A model generated the notes under the pieces. It did not search any database. It worked only from the letters and a program-made list of their open reading frames with translations, and was not told where the DNA came from. Below are positions 30,467 through 39,990 of a stretch of DNA of 39,990 nt, one piece after another (position 1 is the first letter of the stretch; every line of letters starts with the position of its first letter). Source of the stretch: Syntrophomonadaceae bacterium (GTDB lineage Bacteria > Bacillota > Syntrophomonadia > Syntrophomonadales > Syntrophomonadaceae); the NCBI GenBank assembly GCA_012511795.1, contig JAAZFJ010000296.1, forward strand, positions 1-39,990, written 5' to 3'. A program made the position numbers and the translations under genes.

Positions 30467-31621
30467 TCAGGCGATAAAATGGCAAAGAACTTCATTTGAC
30501 AGGAAATAACCCCGTCTGGTTAAGAATAGCTGTCCATTCTTATAGTTAAGTAATCCTTTTTGAATATTGTTATCTATAGCTTTACCATATTCTTTTTCAA
30601 TATTAATTGAATAACGCTGATTTAATTCATTTATATTTATTCCCTCACATAGTCTCAAACCCAGAATAATAGTGTCCGAAACCTGCTCTTTCATTGTCAT
30701 GTTCTCCAATTCTTCAACGGCCTGTTTTTTTCCTGAAGTCAGGTTTTTGATATAATCGACTAAGTCGGGTTGATTGATAAAACGTCTATTGTCTATGTAA
30801 CTAACGGCGCCGGCGCCAAATCCCAGGTAATTTTCGCCCCGCCAGTATATCAAATTATGCTGGCATTTAAACTCAGGACGACTAAAATTGGAAAGTTCAT
30901 AATGTCTAAATCCACAGCCAGACAATAAATCGATGGTTCTTTCATACATCTCTGCTTCAGTATTTTCATCACACAGTTCAATAATATTTTGGGCAGCCAT
31001 TCTGGCCATTACTGTCTCTGATCCCAATTGCAATAAGTAGGCAGAAATATGAGCAGGTATGCAATCAATGGCTTTTGTCAAATTCGCTTCCCATCTTTTT
31101 ATGGATTGCCCAGGGATACCATAAATCAGATCCAGGTTAAAATTTTTTATTTTTTTCTTATGAAATAATTCTACAATGCGCAAAATATCATCAGCCTTAT
31201 GGATTCTTCCTAAAACTGATAATTCCTGATCAGAAAAACTCTGTGCACCCACGGAAAACCGATTAACTCCAGCCTCTAGATATTGGTCCATTTTTGGGGC
31301 ATCAATTGTTGCCGGGTTTGCTTCAACTGTTATTTCAGCGGTGGGTAAAACGGGAAATGAATCCTTGATTGTATCCAAAATTCCTTTAATATTCCGGGAA
31401 TTCAACAAACTTGGCGTCCCTCCGCCAAAAAAAATGGTAGTTACAAGTATATTATGCAATTGTTCTGAAGCTGCTCTGATTTCACATATTACTGCCTGAC
31501 AGTAATCATTAAGCAAGTGTTCATCTGAATTATTAACTGAGTAAAAATCACAATATATACATTTATTCTTGCAAAAAGGGATGTGAATATACACCCCTAC
31601 TGGTTTTGCTTCTATTACCAT
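30467..31621 (-). CDS. hemW: HemW-like radical SAM heme chaperone (coproporphyrinogen III oxidase-like)
   Basis: GVYIHIPFCKNKCIYCDFYS, FFGGGTPSLL, YWRGENYLGFGAGAVSY; located lepA-hemW-hrcA. Confidence 0.96.
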   Translation of the reverse strand: MVIEAKPVGVYIHIPFCKNKCIYCDFYSVNNSDEHLLNDYCQAVICEIRAASEQLHNILVTTIFFGGGTPSLLNSRNIKGILDTIKDSFPVLPTAEITVEANPATIDAPKMDQYLEAGVNRFSVGAQSFSDQELSVLGRIHKADDILRIVELFHKKKIKNFNLDLIYGIPGQSIKRWEANLTKAIDCIPAHISAYLLQLGSETVMARMAAQNIIELCDENTEAEMYERTIDLLSGCGFRHYELSNFSRPEFKCQHNLIYWRGENYLGFGAGAVSYIDNRRFINQPDLVDYIKNLTSGKKQAVEELENMTMKEQVSDTIILGLRLCEGININELNQRYSINIEKEYGKAIDNNIQKGLLNYKNGQLFLTRRGYFLSNEVLCHFIA

Positions 31622-31632
31622 CTTACGATCCT

Positions 31633-33435
31633 CTAGTCATTAGCCTCAATATTCAAAACTGTCATAAATGCTTCCTTGGGTACTTCTATATGACCAATTT
31701 GTTTCATTCGTTTTTTGCCCTCTTTTTGCTTTTCCAATAGCTTTTTCTTACGGGTAATATCTCCGCCGTAGCATTTGGCTAAAACATCTTTGCGCAATGC
31801 TTTGACACTTTCCCGGGCGATGATTCGCGAACCAATTCCTGCCTGTACTACTACTTCATACATTTGCCGGGGTATGATCTTCCTAAGTCTCTCCACTACT
31901 GCTCTGGCTCTGTAAACAGCTTTTTCTTTATGTACAATATAGCTTAGAGCATCAACAATTTCACCGTTTAGCATTATATCCATTTTCACTAAATCTGAAA
32001 CTTCATACCCGCTGATTTCATAATCCAAAGAAGCATATCCCCGGGTCCTGGATTTAAGGCCATCGAAAAAGTCGTATAGAATTTCTGACAGGGGCAGTTT
32101 ATAATTGACCATTACCCGGTGGGTGGTCAAGTATTCAAGGGTCAAAAACTGACCGCGTTTTTCCTGGCACAATTCCATCACAGTCCCTACATAATCATTA
32201 GGAACCATAATCACAGCTTTTACGAATGGTTCCAGCACCCTATCAATTTTCTGAGGAGCAGGCCAGTGATTTGGATTTTGCACCAAGACTTCACTGTCAT
32301 CAGTTAAGATGATCTTATATATAACACTGGGTGCCGTTGCCAGAAGGCTCAGATTATATTCTCTTTCCAGACGTTCTTTGATAATTTCCAGATGAAGAAG
32401 TCCCAGAAATCCGCAGCGGAAACCGAAACCTAATGCATCTGAAGTTTCCGGTTCATATAATAGAGAAGCATCATTGAGCTTCAGTTTTTCCAAAGCTTCC
32501 CGGAGTCTTTCAAAATCGTTGTTTTCCAAAGGATAAAGACCGCAGAAAACCACCGGTTTAACTTCCTGATAACCAGAAAGCGGGTTCTGGGCAGGATGGG
32601 CAGTACCCGTTATTGTATCACCAACTTTGGTATCAATAACATTCTTGATCCCCGCAGCCAGAAATCCTACCTCCCCGCTTTTTAAGCTTTCTACTTCAGT
32701 CATGTACGGGGAAAGGATGCCTATATCTGATACTTCAAATTCTTTGCCTGATGACATCATCTTTATCATCTGGCCTTTGACGATCTGTCCGGATTTTACC
32801 CTTATATAGCAAATGGCCCCTTTGTAGGGATCAAAATATGAATCAAATATCAAAGCCTGTAGAGGAGCATCGTCATCTCCTGCTGGCGGGGGAATATTAT
32901 TTACTATTGCTTCGAGAACTTGGTCAATACCAACACCAAGTTTAGCGGAAATAGGAATAATATCATTTTTATCTATTCCCAGTACATTTTCCATTTCTTC
33001 TTTGACTGTATCCGGTTCCGCACCAGGCAAATCAATTTTATTTACTACCCCGATTATCTCCAGGTTAAGATCCATAGCCATATAAACATTGGCCAGTGTC
33101 TGTGCTTCTATCCCCTGGGTTGCATCAACAACTAACAGAGCTCCCTCACAAGCCGCCAAGCTCCTGGAAACTTCATATGAGAAGTCTACATGGCCAGGAG
33201 TATCAATAAGATTAATTATATAATTTTGTCCATCTTTGGCCTGATAGTTAAGTCTTACTGGCTGCAATTTGATTGTAATGCCTTTTTCTCTTTCCAAGTC
33301 CATTTTATCCAGAAACTGTTCCTTCATTTCCCGGTCACTTAAAGCTCCGGTAATTTGAAGCAAGCGATCAGCCAAAGTAGACTTACCATGGTCAATATGT
33401 GCGATTATGCTAAAATTCCTGATATTATTCTGCAA
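31633..33435 (-). CDS. lepA: Elongation factor 4 (LepA)
   Basis: [53 protein letters not shown]-terminal [15 protein letters not shown]. Confidence 0.99.
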   Translation of the reverse strand: MQNNIRNFSIIAHIDHGKSTLADRLLQITGALSDREMKEQFLDKMDLEREKGITIKLQPVRLNYQAKDGQNYIINLIDTPGHVDFSYEVSRSLAACEGALLVVDATQGIEAQTLANVYMAMDLNLEIIGVVNKIDLPGAEPDTVKEEMENVLGIDKNDIIPISAKLGVGIDQVLEAIVNNIPPPAGDDDAPLQALIFDSYFDPYKGAICYIRVKSGQIVKGQMIKMMSSGKEFEVSDIGILSPYMTEVESLKSGEVGFLAAGIKNVIDTKVGDTITGTAHPAQNPLSGYQEVKPVVFCGLYPLENNDFERLREALEKLKLNDASLLYEPETSDALGFGFRCGFLGLLHLEIIKERLEREYNLSLLATAPSVIYKIILTDDSEVLVQNPNHWPAPQKIDRVLEPFVKAVIMVPNDYVGTVMELCQEKRGQFLTLEYLTTHRVMVNYKLPLSEILYDFFDGLKSRTRGYASLDYEISGYEVSDLVKMDIMLNGEIVDALSYIVHKEKAVYRARAVVERLRKIIPRQMYEVVVQAGIGSRIIARESVKALRKDVLAKCYGGDITRKKKLLEKQKEGKKRMKQIGHIEVPKEAFMTVLNIEAND

Positions 33436-33626
33436 TATATCAAACCTCCGGTTTGCAAAAGCTATGGAATAAATTATAACCGATTTGAAGCGATTATAAA
33501 ATTTAATTCTCTGGCATGTATGTTTTAGTATAGCATTCCTTTTTAGGTTATTGGGAATGCAGGTTTCTAACGGCTTTTGTTATGATATTATAGATAAAAA
33601 CAATATAAATGAAAGGAAGGATCTGA

Positions 33627-33875
33627 TTGGAAACTGTTCTTTATATATTGCCACTATTGATTCTGGTTTACTATTTATGCACCCATTGGCCATCTTTAAT
33701 AAAGCAGCCCTCCATTTTGGGACTGCTGATTATAGGAAGCCTCCTATTGCTTGGCGGCATCTTTGCTTATGAATTTATTCCTAAATATGCTTCTTTGGCT
33801 AGGTTTTCCGGAACCTTACTGATACTGATCGGTATAGGAATAAAATTATTTAAGCGCAATAGAATAAATTATTAA
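33627..33875 (+). CDS. Small two-TM membrane protein of unknown function
   Basis: 82 aa, TTG start preceded by GAAAGGAAGG RBS; two hydrophobic segments; terminator overlaps the 3' end. Confidence 0.7.
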   Translation: METVLYILPLLILVYYLCTHWPSLIKQPSILGLLIIGSLLLLGGIFAYEFIPKYASLARFSGTLLILIGIGIKLFKRNRINY

Positions 33876-33888
33876 TTGCGCCTTTTTT
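33854..33888 (+). terminator. Intrinsic terminator overlapping the stop codon of the 82-aa ORF
   Basis: GCGCAAT...ATTGCGC 7-bp stem followed by C-TTTTTT. Confidence 0.7.
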
Positions 33889-34013
33889 ATAAAAAGATTT
33901 CAAACTTTCATATTAGAATAAAAAGAATAAGCTTTCCCTTCGGGTTAATAAGTTCTTTTTGGCGCTATAGATTTGATAGCATGGAAATTATTTTATAAAA
34001 TAAGGTATAACTG

Positions 34014-34313
34014 CTAAAAAAATACCGCTCGAAATATCTTATAGCATTTAATAAAATGATCCACAACTAATGTTTCCATTTTATTAATTTTATAAGCAGC
34101 AAAGTCTGCTGCATCATTGAGCTTGTCCGTAAGGTATACATAACTATTGCCTATCAGATAGATTGTTATCTCTTCATTATTATAGTCTGCACCAATGACA
34201 GCTTCTCGATTTTGCATAGTTAATTGGTTTATAGCCTCATTACTGATATTTAAAGCTGTCCCCACTAAAAACAGTAATATTATCACAAGGAACATTCTGC
34301 CTAGCTTCTTCAC
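34014..34313 (-). CDS. Small exported/membrane-anchored protein coupled to spoIIP
   Basis: 99 aa, hydrophobic N-terminus KKLGRMFLVIILLFLVGTAL; GTGA overlap of the spoIIP stop with a GTG start. Confidence 0.7.
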   Translation of the reverse strand: MKKLGRMFLVIILLFLVGTALNISNEAINQLTMQNREAVIGADYNNEEITIYLIGNSYVYLTDKLNDAADFAAYKINKMETLVVDHFIKCYKIFRAVFF

Positions 34314-35350
34314 GAATTTTCCTCCTTAAGGATTTCTAGAAAAACATCTGCCAGTAACTCCGCAGAATAACTTGTTTCAGCCAGTGAGTTGTAGTCACTG
34401 CCAAACTCCAATAATAAGCTCTGGGAGTGGAATTCCTGATTATAAGTTCCCGCTTTGGTTCTTATTCCTTTAATCAAACCGGGATACATCTTTTCTCCGG
34501 TCTCTCGTATTTGTTCTGCAAAAGCTAAATTCTTTTTCCAGTCTGAATGCTCTTTCCGTTCATCAGTGCCAACTATTATTAAAATTGGGGCAGCATGTTT
34601 ACCATTTATTTTGACCCTTTGTGCCTCACTAAGTCCTGGTATACTGTCTCGATGGATATCAAACAGCCATAGATTCTCATAGTCTGACTGCAGAATTTTT
34701 TTTACCGTTGCCCTTGAATTGGTATAACTCGCATTATAATTGGGATAGTCATGGATGGTATTTACAAATCGCGATTTTACTCCTTTTTTATTCAGTTGAC
34801 TGGCGGTTAATGCTGCTATTTGGTTAACCAGGCCTGGTTTCCCACCTTTCAGGTTGGCGGCGCCGCTTTCAGGAATATAAGTTTCACTGTTATGGGTACA
34901 GTAAAAAACCACCAGATAATTTTTTAATTTTTCATAGTCCATAGCTTCCGTATTTGTTTCTGAAACCGGTATATTGTTTGCCGGTAATTCTGTGCTTCTG
35001 TGATCATTTCTGCTGACATTAGCCTGGGCATAGCGGGATTCTGAAAATGCCAAGGCTTGTATATTGGATGACAATAATTGCTGTGGCATTGTCTTCAGGA
35101 TATAATCGCTGTTAATTATGCTCTTAGTATCCCCTGCAAAAGCAAAACTAGTTTTTTTAAATAATTTAACACAAACTTCTTCATCAATCGCTAATTTATT
35201 AAAGGGCTGCAAAATGCTTTCCAATTGCTCCGGAGAAGATATATTTAAATAGTAGCTGTTAATATCTATACTAACACCGGCAATTAAACAAAATACAAAA
35301 ATTTGCGTAAAAATAAGACTTTTTATAAAGACTGTAAAGTTATTGAGCAC
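34310..35350 (-). CDS. spoIIP: Stage II sporulation protein P
   Basis: YCTHNSETYIPESG, LWLFDIHRDSIPG, LLLEFGSDYNSLAETSYSAELLADVFLEIL: SpoIIP amidase/transglycosylase domain motifs. Confidence 0.94.
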   Translation of the reverse strand: MLNNFTVFIKSLIFTQIFVFCLIAGVSIDINSYYLNISSPEQLESILQPFNKLAIDEEVCVKLFKKTSFAFAGDTKSIINSDYILKTMPQQLLSSNIQALAFSESRYAQANVSRNDHRSTELPANNIPVSETNTEAMDYEKLKNYLVVFYCTHNSETYIPESGAANLKGGKPGLVNQIAALTASQLNKKGVKSRFVNTIHDYPNYNASYTNSRATVKKILQSDYENLWLFDIHRDSIPGLSEAQRVKINGKHAAPILIIVGTDERKEHSDWKKNLAFAEQIRETGEKMYPGLIKGIRTKAGTYNQEFHSQSLLLEFGSDYNSLAETSYSAELLADVFLEILKEENS

Positions 35351-35523
35351 CCTGTCCCACCCCTTTTAAAGCCTGCCTTTTTTATTTTATTGCCAACCGT
35401 TAAAGAGTAGAACTGCAATTTATATGACTATACCCACATTAAAATGCTATGCTTAATTATTGCAATTTAACTTTGGTAGTGCTATAGTTATTTTTGTTAA
35501 TGAAAATTTGAGGAGGTGAAAAT

Positions 35524-35790
35524 GTGGCACAAAGCAAGACTCCGGCTAAAAGAGCCAGAATTGCAGAAGCAAATCGTCTAAGAAACAAAACTTACAAAAC
35601 CAGATTAAAAACATCAATAAAAAAATACGAAGAATCTTTAAAGCAAAATGATGTACAGGCAGCGAAAGACAATTTGTTACAGGTAACCTCCTTAATTGAC
35701 AAGAGTATATCTAAAGGGATTCTTCATAAAAATACTGCGGCTCGTAAAAAATCAGCCTTAAGCAAAAAACTTAATAATATGGTTAATTAA
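35524..35790 (+). CDS. rpsT: 30S ribosomal protein S20
   Basis: AQSKTPAKRARIAEANRLRNKTYKTRLKTSIKKYEE...; GTG start with GAGGAGGTG RBS. Confidence 0.97.
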   Translation: MAQSKTPAKRARIAEANRLRNKTYKTRLKTSIKKYEESLKQNDVQAAKDNLLQVTSLIDKSISKGILHKNTAARKKSALSKKLNNMVN

Positions 35791-35793
35791 TAG

Positions 35794-35820
35794 AAAAACC
35801 TGTCTTACGGCAGGTTTTTA
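35794..35820 (+). terminator. Intrinsic terminator of rpsT (possibly bidirectional with holA)
   Basis: AAAACCTGTC-TTAC-GGCAGGTTTTTA stem-loop between convergent genes. Confidence 0.85.
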
Positions 35821-35835
35821 TTAATCCACTCTTTA

Positions 35836-36822
35836 TTAAGAACTGATACTGATATTGCATAACTCAAAGATTAAAGTTTCCATTACCAGCAGTTGATCCT
35901 TACTGGTTCTTTTAATACTGATATCTGCTTCTAAACAGCAGGCAAATACCTTTCTTAAATCTTCATTGGTATAATTGTTCAAATACCTTTCCATGTTTTT
36001 TACCTGGAATCCCTGCATTTTAGTCTTGTCAGCAATCTCTTTGCTGGTATAACCCTGGTTCTTAAAGTATTTGACCTTTCCGAACTGAGTGAATTGCTTG
36101 ACAATCATAAATAAAGCAACTATTGGCGATTGTTCCTGTTCAATATATTTATGTAAATAGGTGATTGCCATCTTTGCATTTCGCTTGAAAATCTCATCTG
36201 TAATCTTAAATACAGTAGTGTTTTCTATTTTGAGCAGGTCATCAGCCAGATCTGCTTCAGTCACTGTTTTATTCCCCACAATTAAGCAGGTTTTATCAAT
36301 CAAATTTTTTAAGTAGTGCAGGTCCTGCCCAGTAGATGCCAGAAGAGCAATTGCTCCTGTATTTGCTTTAAAATTTCTAGACTCAAATTGTTCAGCGATC
36401 CATTTTCTCAGTTGTACCGGTTCCAGGCTCTTACATTGGATCACCTCTATTCTTTTTGCAAAAGTTTTGACAATCATATTGGCAGGACTGTAATCTGCAG
36501 CAGTTAAGATTACATACTGATCCGTACCTGATGATTGCAGATAATTATGCCAGGCCTTGGCTATCTCTTCCAGCTTACTGTTCTTTCGTATTTTTTTATT
36601 CAACCAGAATGGACTTTTTATGAGTATTACCCTCAGTGAAGAAAATAATGGGCTGAACTCCAAAGTTTGTGCCAATTGCTGCGGGCTTATTTCATCAGCA
36701 TCAAGGTAGATAATTTCTGCCTCTTCTCCCCTGGACTGAATGATTTGCCTGATTGTTTCATTCACCTTTTCTTCTACTAAATAAGCGTCCTTGCCCCATA
36801 TATAAAAGTTATTGGCATTCAT
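35836..36822 (-). CDS. holA: DNA polymerase III delta subunit
   Basis: 328 aa; YIWGKDAYLVEEKV, LEFSPLFSSLRVILIKSPFW, DEIFKRNAKMAITYL; convergent with rpsT as in many Firmicutes. Confidence 0.92.
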   Translation of the reverse strand: MNANNFYIWGKDAYLVEEKVNETIRQIIQSRGEEAEIIYLDADEISPQQLAQTLEFSPLFSSLRVILIKSPFWLNKKIRKNSKLEEIAKAWHNYLQSSGTDQYVILTAADYSPANMIVKTFAKRIEVIQCKSLEPVQLRKWIAEQFESRNFKANTGAIALLASTGQDLHYLKNLIDKTCLIVGNKTVTEADLADDLLKIENTTVFKITDEIFKRNAKMAITYLHKYIEQEQSPIVALFMIVKQFTQFGKVKYFKNQGYTSKEIADKTKMQGFQVKNMERYLNNYTNEDLRKVFACCLEADISIKRTSKDQLLVMETLIFELCNISISS

Positions 36823-36948
36823 TTAATCTCTCCGTAGTTTTTTGTTTATTATAACAGCAAAGATTGCCGGCTACATGAAATTTTATAGAATTAAGAGCAG
36901 TATGCTATAATCTTTATTGTAAAACAAATCGTTTGGGGGGCAAATATT

Positions 36949-38337
36949 TTGAGTTCAAACTATGATGTCATAATAGTTGGGGCTGGTCCTGCCGGAATTT
37001 TTGCGGCAATGGAAATGACAAAACACAGTGTAGATAGAATTCTTATCTTAGAGAAGGGAAAGCGCGTTGAAAAACGTGTTTGCCCAATTAACGAAAACAC
37101 TGCCAGCTGCATCGAATGCAAACCATGTTCAATAATGTGCGGCTGGGGCGGAGCAGGTGCTTTTTCCGACGGCAAATTAACTTTGACAACCGACTTTGGG
37201 GGATGGCTCCAGGATTATATTGGCAAAGATAGTCTGGCCAAGTTAATCGATTATGTAGATGGTATTTATGTATCTTTCGGAGCACCTGACCGGGTTTTTG
37301 GCCGGGACAGTGATATTGTCAAAGATTTGCAGCTTAAGGCATCCTTTGCCGGCCTTCGGTTGGTACCCGCCGTAATCCGTCATATGGGAACCGAAAACAC
37401 CTTAAAAGTATTAAGCAATATGTACTTGGCACTGCAGGAAAAAACCACCATCAAAACTGATGAGACAGTAACTGAAATTGTTGTTAAAAATCAGCAGGTA
37501 AAAGGTGTAATAACCGACAAAGGAACTTACAAATCACCAGTGGTAATATTAGCTCCAGGTCGCGATGGTGCTGAATGGTTCTCTGAGCAGGCACAAAAAC
37601 TAAAAATACCCCTGAAAAATAATCAGGTAGACCTGGGTGTAAGAGTCGAAGTTCCCGCCATAACCATGAAGGAATTTACTGATAATATCTGGGAACCAAA
37701 AATTTTCTTAAACACCAAAGAATTTGACGACCTGGTGAGAACTTTTTGTGTTAATCCCAATGGCTATGTTGTAATGGAGAATACAAACGGAATAATAACC
37801 GTAAATGGACATGCTTATGCAGATAAAAAAAGTCCCAATACAAATTTCGCACTGCTTTTGAGCCAGGAATTCACTGCTCCATTTGACAAACCTATACTAT
37901 ACGGACGTTCTATTGCCAGTCTGGCAAATATGCTCAGCAAGGGCATTATAGTACAACGCTATGGTGACCTTAAGCGAGGCCGTCGTTCAACTAAAAGCAG
38001 AATTGAAAGAAGTTTGGTAGAACCTACTCTGCAAGGAGCTGTGCCGGGAGATTTATCATTAGTACTGCCTCATCGTTATATGGTTGGAATCATGGAATGC
38101 TTGGAAGCTCTGGACAGAATAATGCCTGGAGTTGCTTCAGATCATACTTTGTTATACGGCATTGAAGCTAAATTCTATTCTGCCCGATTGGAACTGGATA
38201 GTTCTTTGCAAACTTGTATCAGAGGCCTCTGGGCTATTGGTGATGGTGCAGGTGTCACCCGTGGATTGATTCAGGCCAGCGCATCAGGTGTAATAGCCGC
38301 TCGTTCGGCAATTCAGTCTTTTGGTCTTCTAAAATGA
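36949..38337 (+). CDS. FAD-dependent dehydrogenase (COG2509-like)
   Basis: YDVIIVGAGPAGIFAAMEM, CPINENTASCIECKPCSIMCGWGGAGAFSDGKLTL, LWAIGDGAGVTRGLIQASASGVIAARSA; TTG start with TTGGGGGGC RBS. Confidence 0.92.
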   Translation: MSSNYDVIIVGAGPAGIFAAMEMTKHSVDRILILEKGKRVEKRVCPINENTASCIECKPCSIMCGWGGAGAFSDGKLTLTTDFGGWLQDYIGKDSLAKLIDYVDGIYVSFGAPDRVFGRDSDIVKDLQLKASFAGLRLVPAVIRHMGTENTLKVLSNMYLALQEKTTIKTDETVTEIVVKNQQVKGVITDKGTYKSPVVILAPGRDGAEWFSEQAQKLKIPLKNNQVDLGVRVEVPAITMKEFTDNIWEPKIFLNTKEFDDLVRTFCVNPNGYVVMENTNGIITVNGHAYADKKSPNTNFALLLSQEFTAPFDKPILYGRSIASLANMLSKGIIVQRYGDLKRGRRSTKSRIERSLVEPTLQGAVPGDLSLVLPHRYMVGIMECLEALDRIMPGVASDHTLLYGIEAKFYSARLELDSSLQTCIRGLWAIGDGAGVTRGLIQASASGVIAARSAIQSFGLLK

Positions 38338-39813
38338 ATCGAATTTCAACCAGGCTAAAGTTCTTTTAAGAAGATAACCGGGGTTTGAAAGAGTTATCAA
38401 ACTGATTTTATTTTTGAGCTGAAGCTCTCTCCATAATGAAATAAAAAAGGGCACCGACAAAAGTAATGATAATAGTTCTGAAATGGAAAATGCTGCCCAG
38501 ACTCCATTTATGCCAATATACTCTGGAAGTATCAGTAAAAATGGAAAGAAGAATACAAGATGCCTGATCAGTGAAAACCACATGGCTGTTGCCCCTTTTC
38601 CAATAGCTTGTAAAACAGTATGCAAGATCACGATTGGCCCCATAAAGGGAATAAAAATAGTTCCTAACTGCATGCAGATCACTCCTAAGGAAATCAAAGC
38701 GGTATCATGTGAGAAAAAACATAACAGCCATGACGACTTAAACTGCATAGCATAAAAGGCAATACCAGTAAAAACAACTGATAAAACCGAACTTTTCAAA
38801 AAAACCTCCTTCACTCTGTCAAAACTCCCGCCCCCAAAGGCAAAACCTGCTATGGGCATAACTCCCTGAGTCAAACCATATACAGGCATATAAAAAAACG
38901 ATCTTAACCGCAAAAAGATACCTAAGACTGCAATAGCATTATTGCCAAATCCGGCAAGAATTTTATTTAAGACCAACATAACAAATACACCAGTCAATTC
39001 CATTATTATTGTAGGGAATCCCACCTGAAAAATCTTATAAAAAACAACTAGTTTAAACCGAAAATTGTTGAACTGCCATGATAAATAACCTCGGCTTTTT
39101 CTGGCTATCATTATTACTAAAAAAGAACACACTGCCTGGGCATAAATGGTAGCTAAAGCCGAACCATTAAGACCCATGGCTTTTACCGGTCCATAACCGA
39201 AAATTAAAAGCGGGTCCAAGGCAACATTGATCAATATTCCTGCCAGAGCAACAGTCATAGGCCACAAAGTATTCCCTTCGCCCTGAATAACATTACTCAA
39301 CATGATCGGTAAAAAAATAAAAAAAGAGCCATATAGAATGATTTCCAAATACTCTTTAATAAGCAGGAATATTTCCGGTGTGCAGCCAGTGAAAACCAAC
39401 AGGTCATTCAAATAATATCTGGCAATTACAATAGAGAAAAAACCATAAATAATTGATAGCAATACCCCATGCCAGGCTATATTATCTGCCAATTTATAGT
39501 TTCCGGCACCCAGCGCCCTTGAAATTGAGGAGGTCAAGCCAACCCCTGTTGCTGATGCTATTGATACTAAAAAAACTTGAAGGGGTATGGAAAAGCTAAG
39601 GGCTGCAAGGGCCACTGATCCCAGTCTGGCAACAAAAAAAGTATCTGCCAGGCTAAACAGGGAATAAATAATCATCCCTGCCATAGCCGGAAAGGAAAGT
39701 TTTAAAAGTAACCATGGTATACTGTCTTTGGCCAACTGATTATTGATAAAAATCGCCCCCTTCCTAAAAATATGAGGAAAGAGCCGATAATATTTATTTT
39801 TTAAACATAGCAT
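38329..39813 (-). CDS. MATE-family efflux transporter
   Basis: SIPWLLLKLSFPAMAGMIIYSLFSLADTFFVARLGSVALAALSFSIPLQ; about 12 hydrophobic segments. True start uncertain (possibly near 39745). Confidence 0.93.
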   Translation of the reverse strand: MLCLKNKYYRLFPHIFRKGAIFINNQLAKDSIPWLLLKLSFPAMAGMIIYSLFSLADTFFVARLGSVALAALSFSIPLQVFLVSIASATGVGLTSSISRALGAGNYKLADNIAWHGVLLSIIYGFFSIVIARYYLNDLLVFTGCTPEIFLLIKEYLEIILYGSFFIFLPIMLSNVIQGEGNTLWPMTVALAGILINVALDPLLIFGYGPVKAMGLNGSALATIYAQAVCSFLVIMIARKSRGYLSWQFNNFRFKLVVFYKIFQVGFPTIIMELTGVFVMLVLNKILAGFGNNAIAVLGIFLRLRSFFYMPVYGLTQGVMPIAGFAFGGGSFDRVKEVFLKSSVLSVVFTGIAFYAMQFKSSWLLCFFSHDTALISLGVICMQLGTIFIPFMGPIVILHTVLQAIGKGATAMWFSLIRHLVFFFPFLLILPEYIGINGVWAAFSISELLSLLLSVPFFISLWRELQLKNKISLITLSNPGYLLKRTLAWLKFDSF

Positions 39814-39821
39814 ATACTGCT

Positions 39822-39989
39822 TTATTTAAATGTTTTTACAATCCCGTTACTATCAAAATAAGTATTTCCATGTTGATCTGTGCGCAGAATTCTTATGTCT
39901 CTTCCCTCCAGGAACTCTATTACCTCCTTATGGGGGTGGCCGAAATTATTATTGCCCACACTTATCACTGCCCATTGTGGATCGGTCTG
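39822..39989 (-). CDS. comEC: C-terminal fragment of ComEC/Rec2 family protein (truncated by the window edge)
   Basis: Reading off the edge: QTDPQWAVISVGNNNFGHPHKEVIEFLEGRDIRILRTDQHGNTYFDSNGIVKTFK*, matching the ComEC metallo-beta-lactamase C-terminus pattern (S.G..N.FGHP...V...L......RTD..G). Confidence 0.85.
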   Translation of the reverse strand, partial: QTDPQWAVISVGNNNFGHPHKEVIEFLEGRDIRILRTDQHGNTYFDSNGIVKTFK

Positions 39990-39990
39990 C

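Noticed and set aside
33919-33962. Possible bidirectional terminator AAAAAGAATAAGCTTTCCCTTCGGGTTAATAAGTTCTTTTT
   Set aside because: Only the outer A/T arms and a CCC/GGG core pair; the internal mismatches are too many to call with confidence.
1-39990. CRISPR arrays, insertion sequences, prophage genes, defence islands, tRNA/rRNA genes
   Set aside because: Scanned by eye; no regularly spaced repeats, transposase/integrase motifs or RNA gene signatures were seen. The window is conserved core chromosome.

Overview
This AT-rich window looks like a conserved chromosomal core region of a spore-forming, Syntrophomonas/Clostridia-like Firmicute. That affiliation is inferred from gene content and order. 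Nearly all long genes are on the minus strand and form familiar blocks: ccpN-like/yqfL/ppdK; glyQ-glyS behind a T-box leader; era-region genes (yqfC, yqfD, phoH, pgpH/yqfF, ybeY, dgkA, cdd, era, deoC, orphan, recO); the heat-shock operon and flanks (lepA, hemW, CIRCE, hrcA, chaperonin, grpE, dnaK, dnaJ, prmA, rsmE, mtaB, HIT, rpsU); spoIIP; and divergent rpsT/holA near the comEC 3' end. The most unusual gene is an archaeal-type (thermosome/TCP-1-like, 'group III') chaperonin between hrcA and grpE, apparently under a perfect CIRCE operator. A second accessory island, between rpsU and yqfC, holds a PAS-AAA-Fis sigma54 activator with a GAFTGA motif, a terminator, a consensus -24/-12 sigma54 promoter and an acetyl-CoA hydrolase/4-hydroxybutyrate CoA-transferase family gene. 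I also found features missing from the ORF track (rpsU, a 37-aa membrane peptide, the truncated comEC C-terminus) and several terminators and operators. I saw no CRISPR array, transposon, prophage, rRNA or tRNA. No completely undescribed system is demonstrable from sequence alone.
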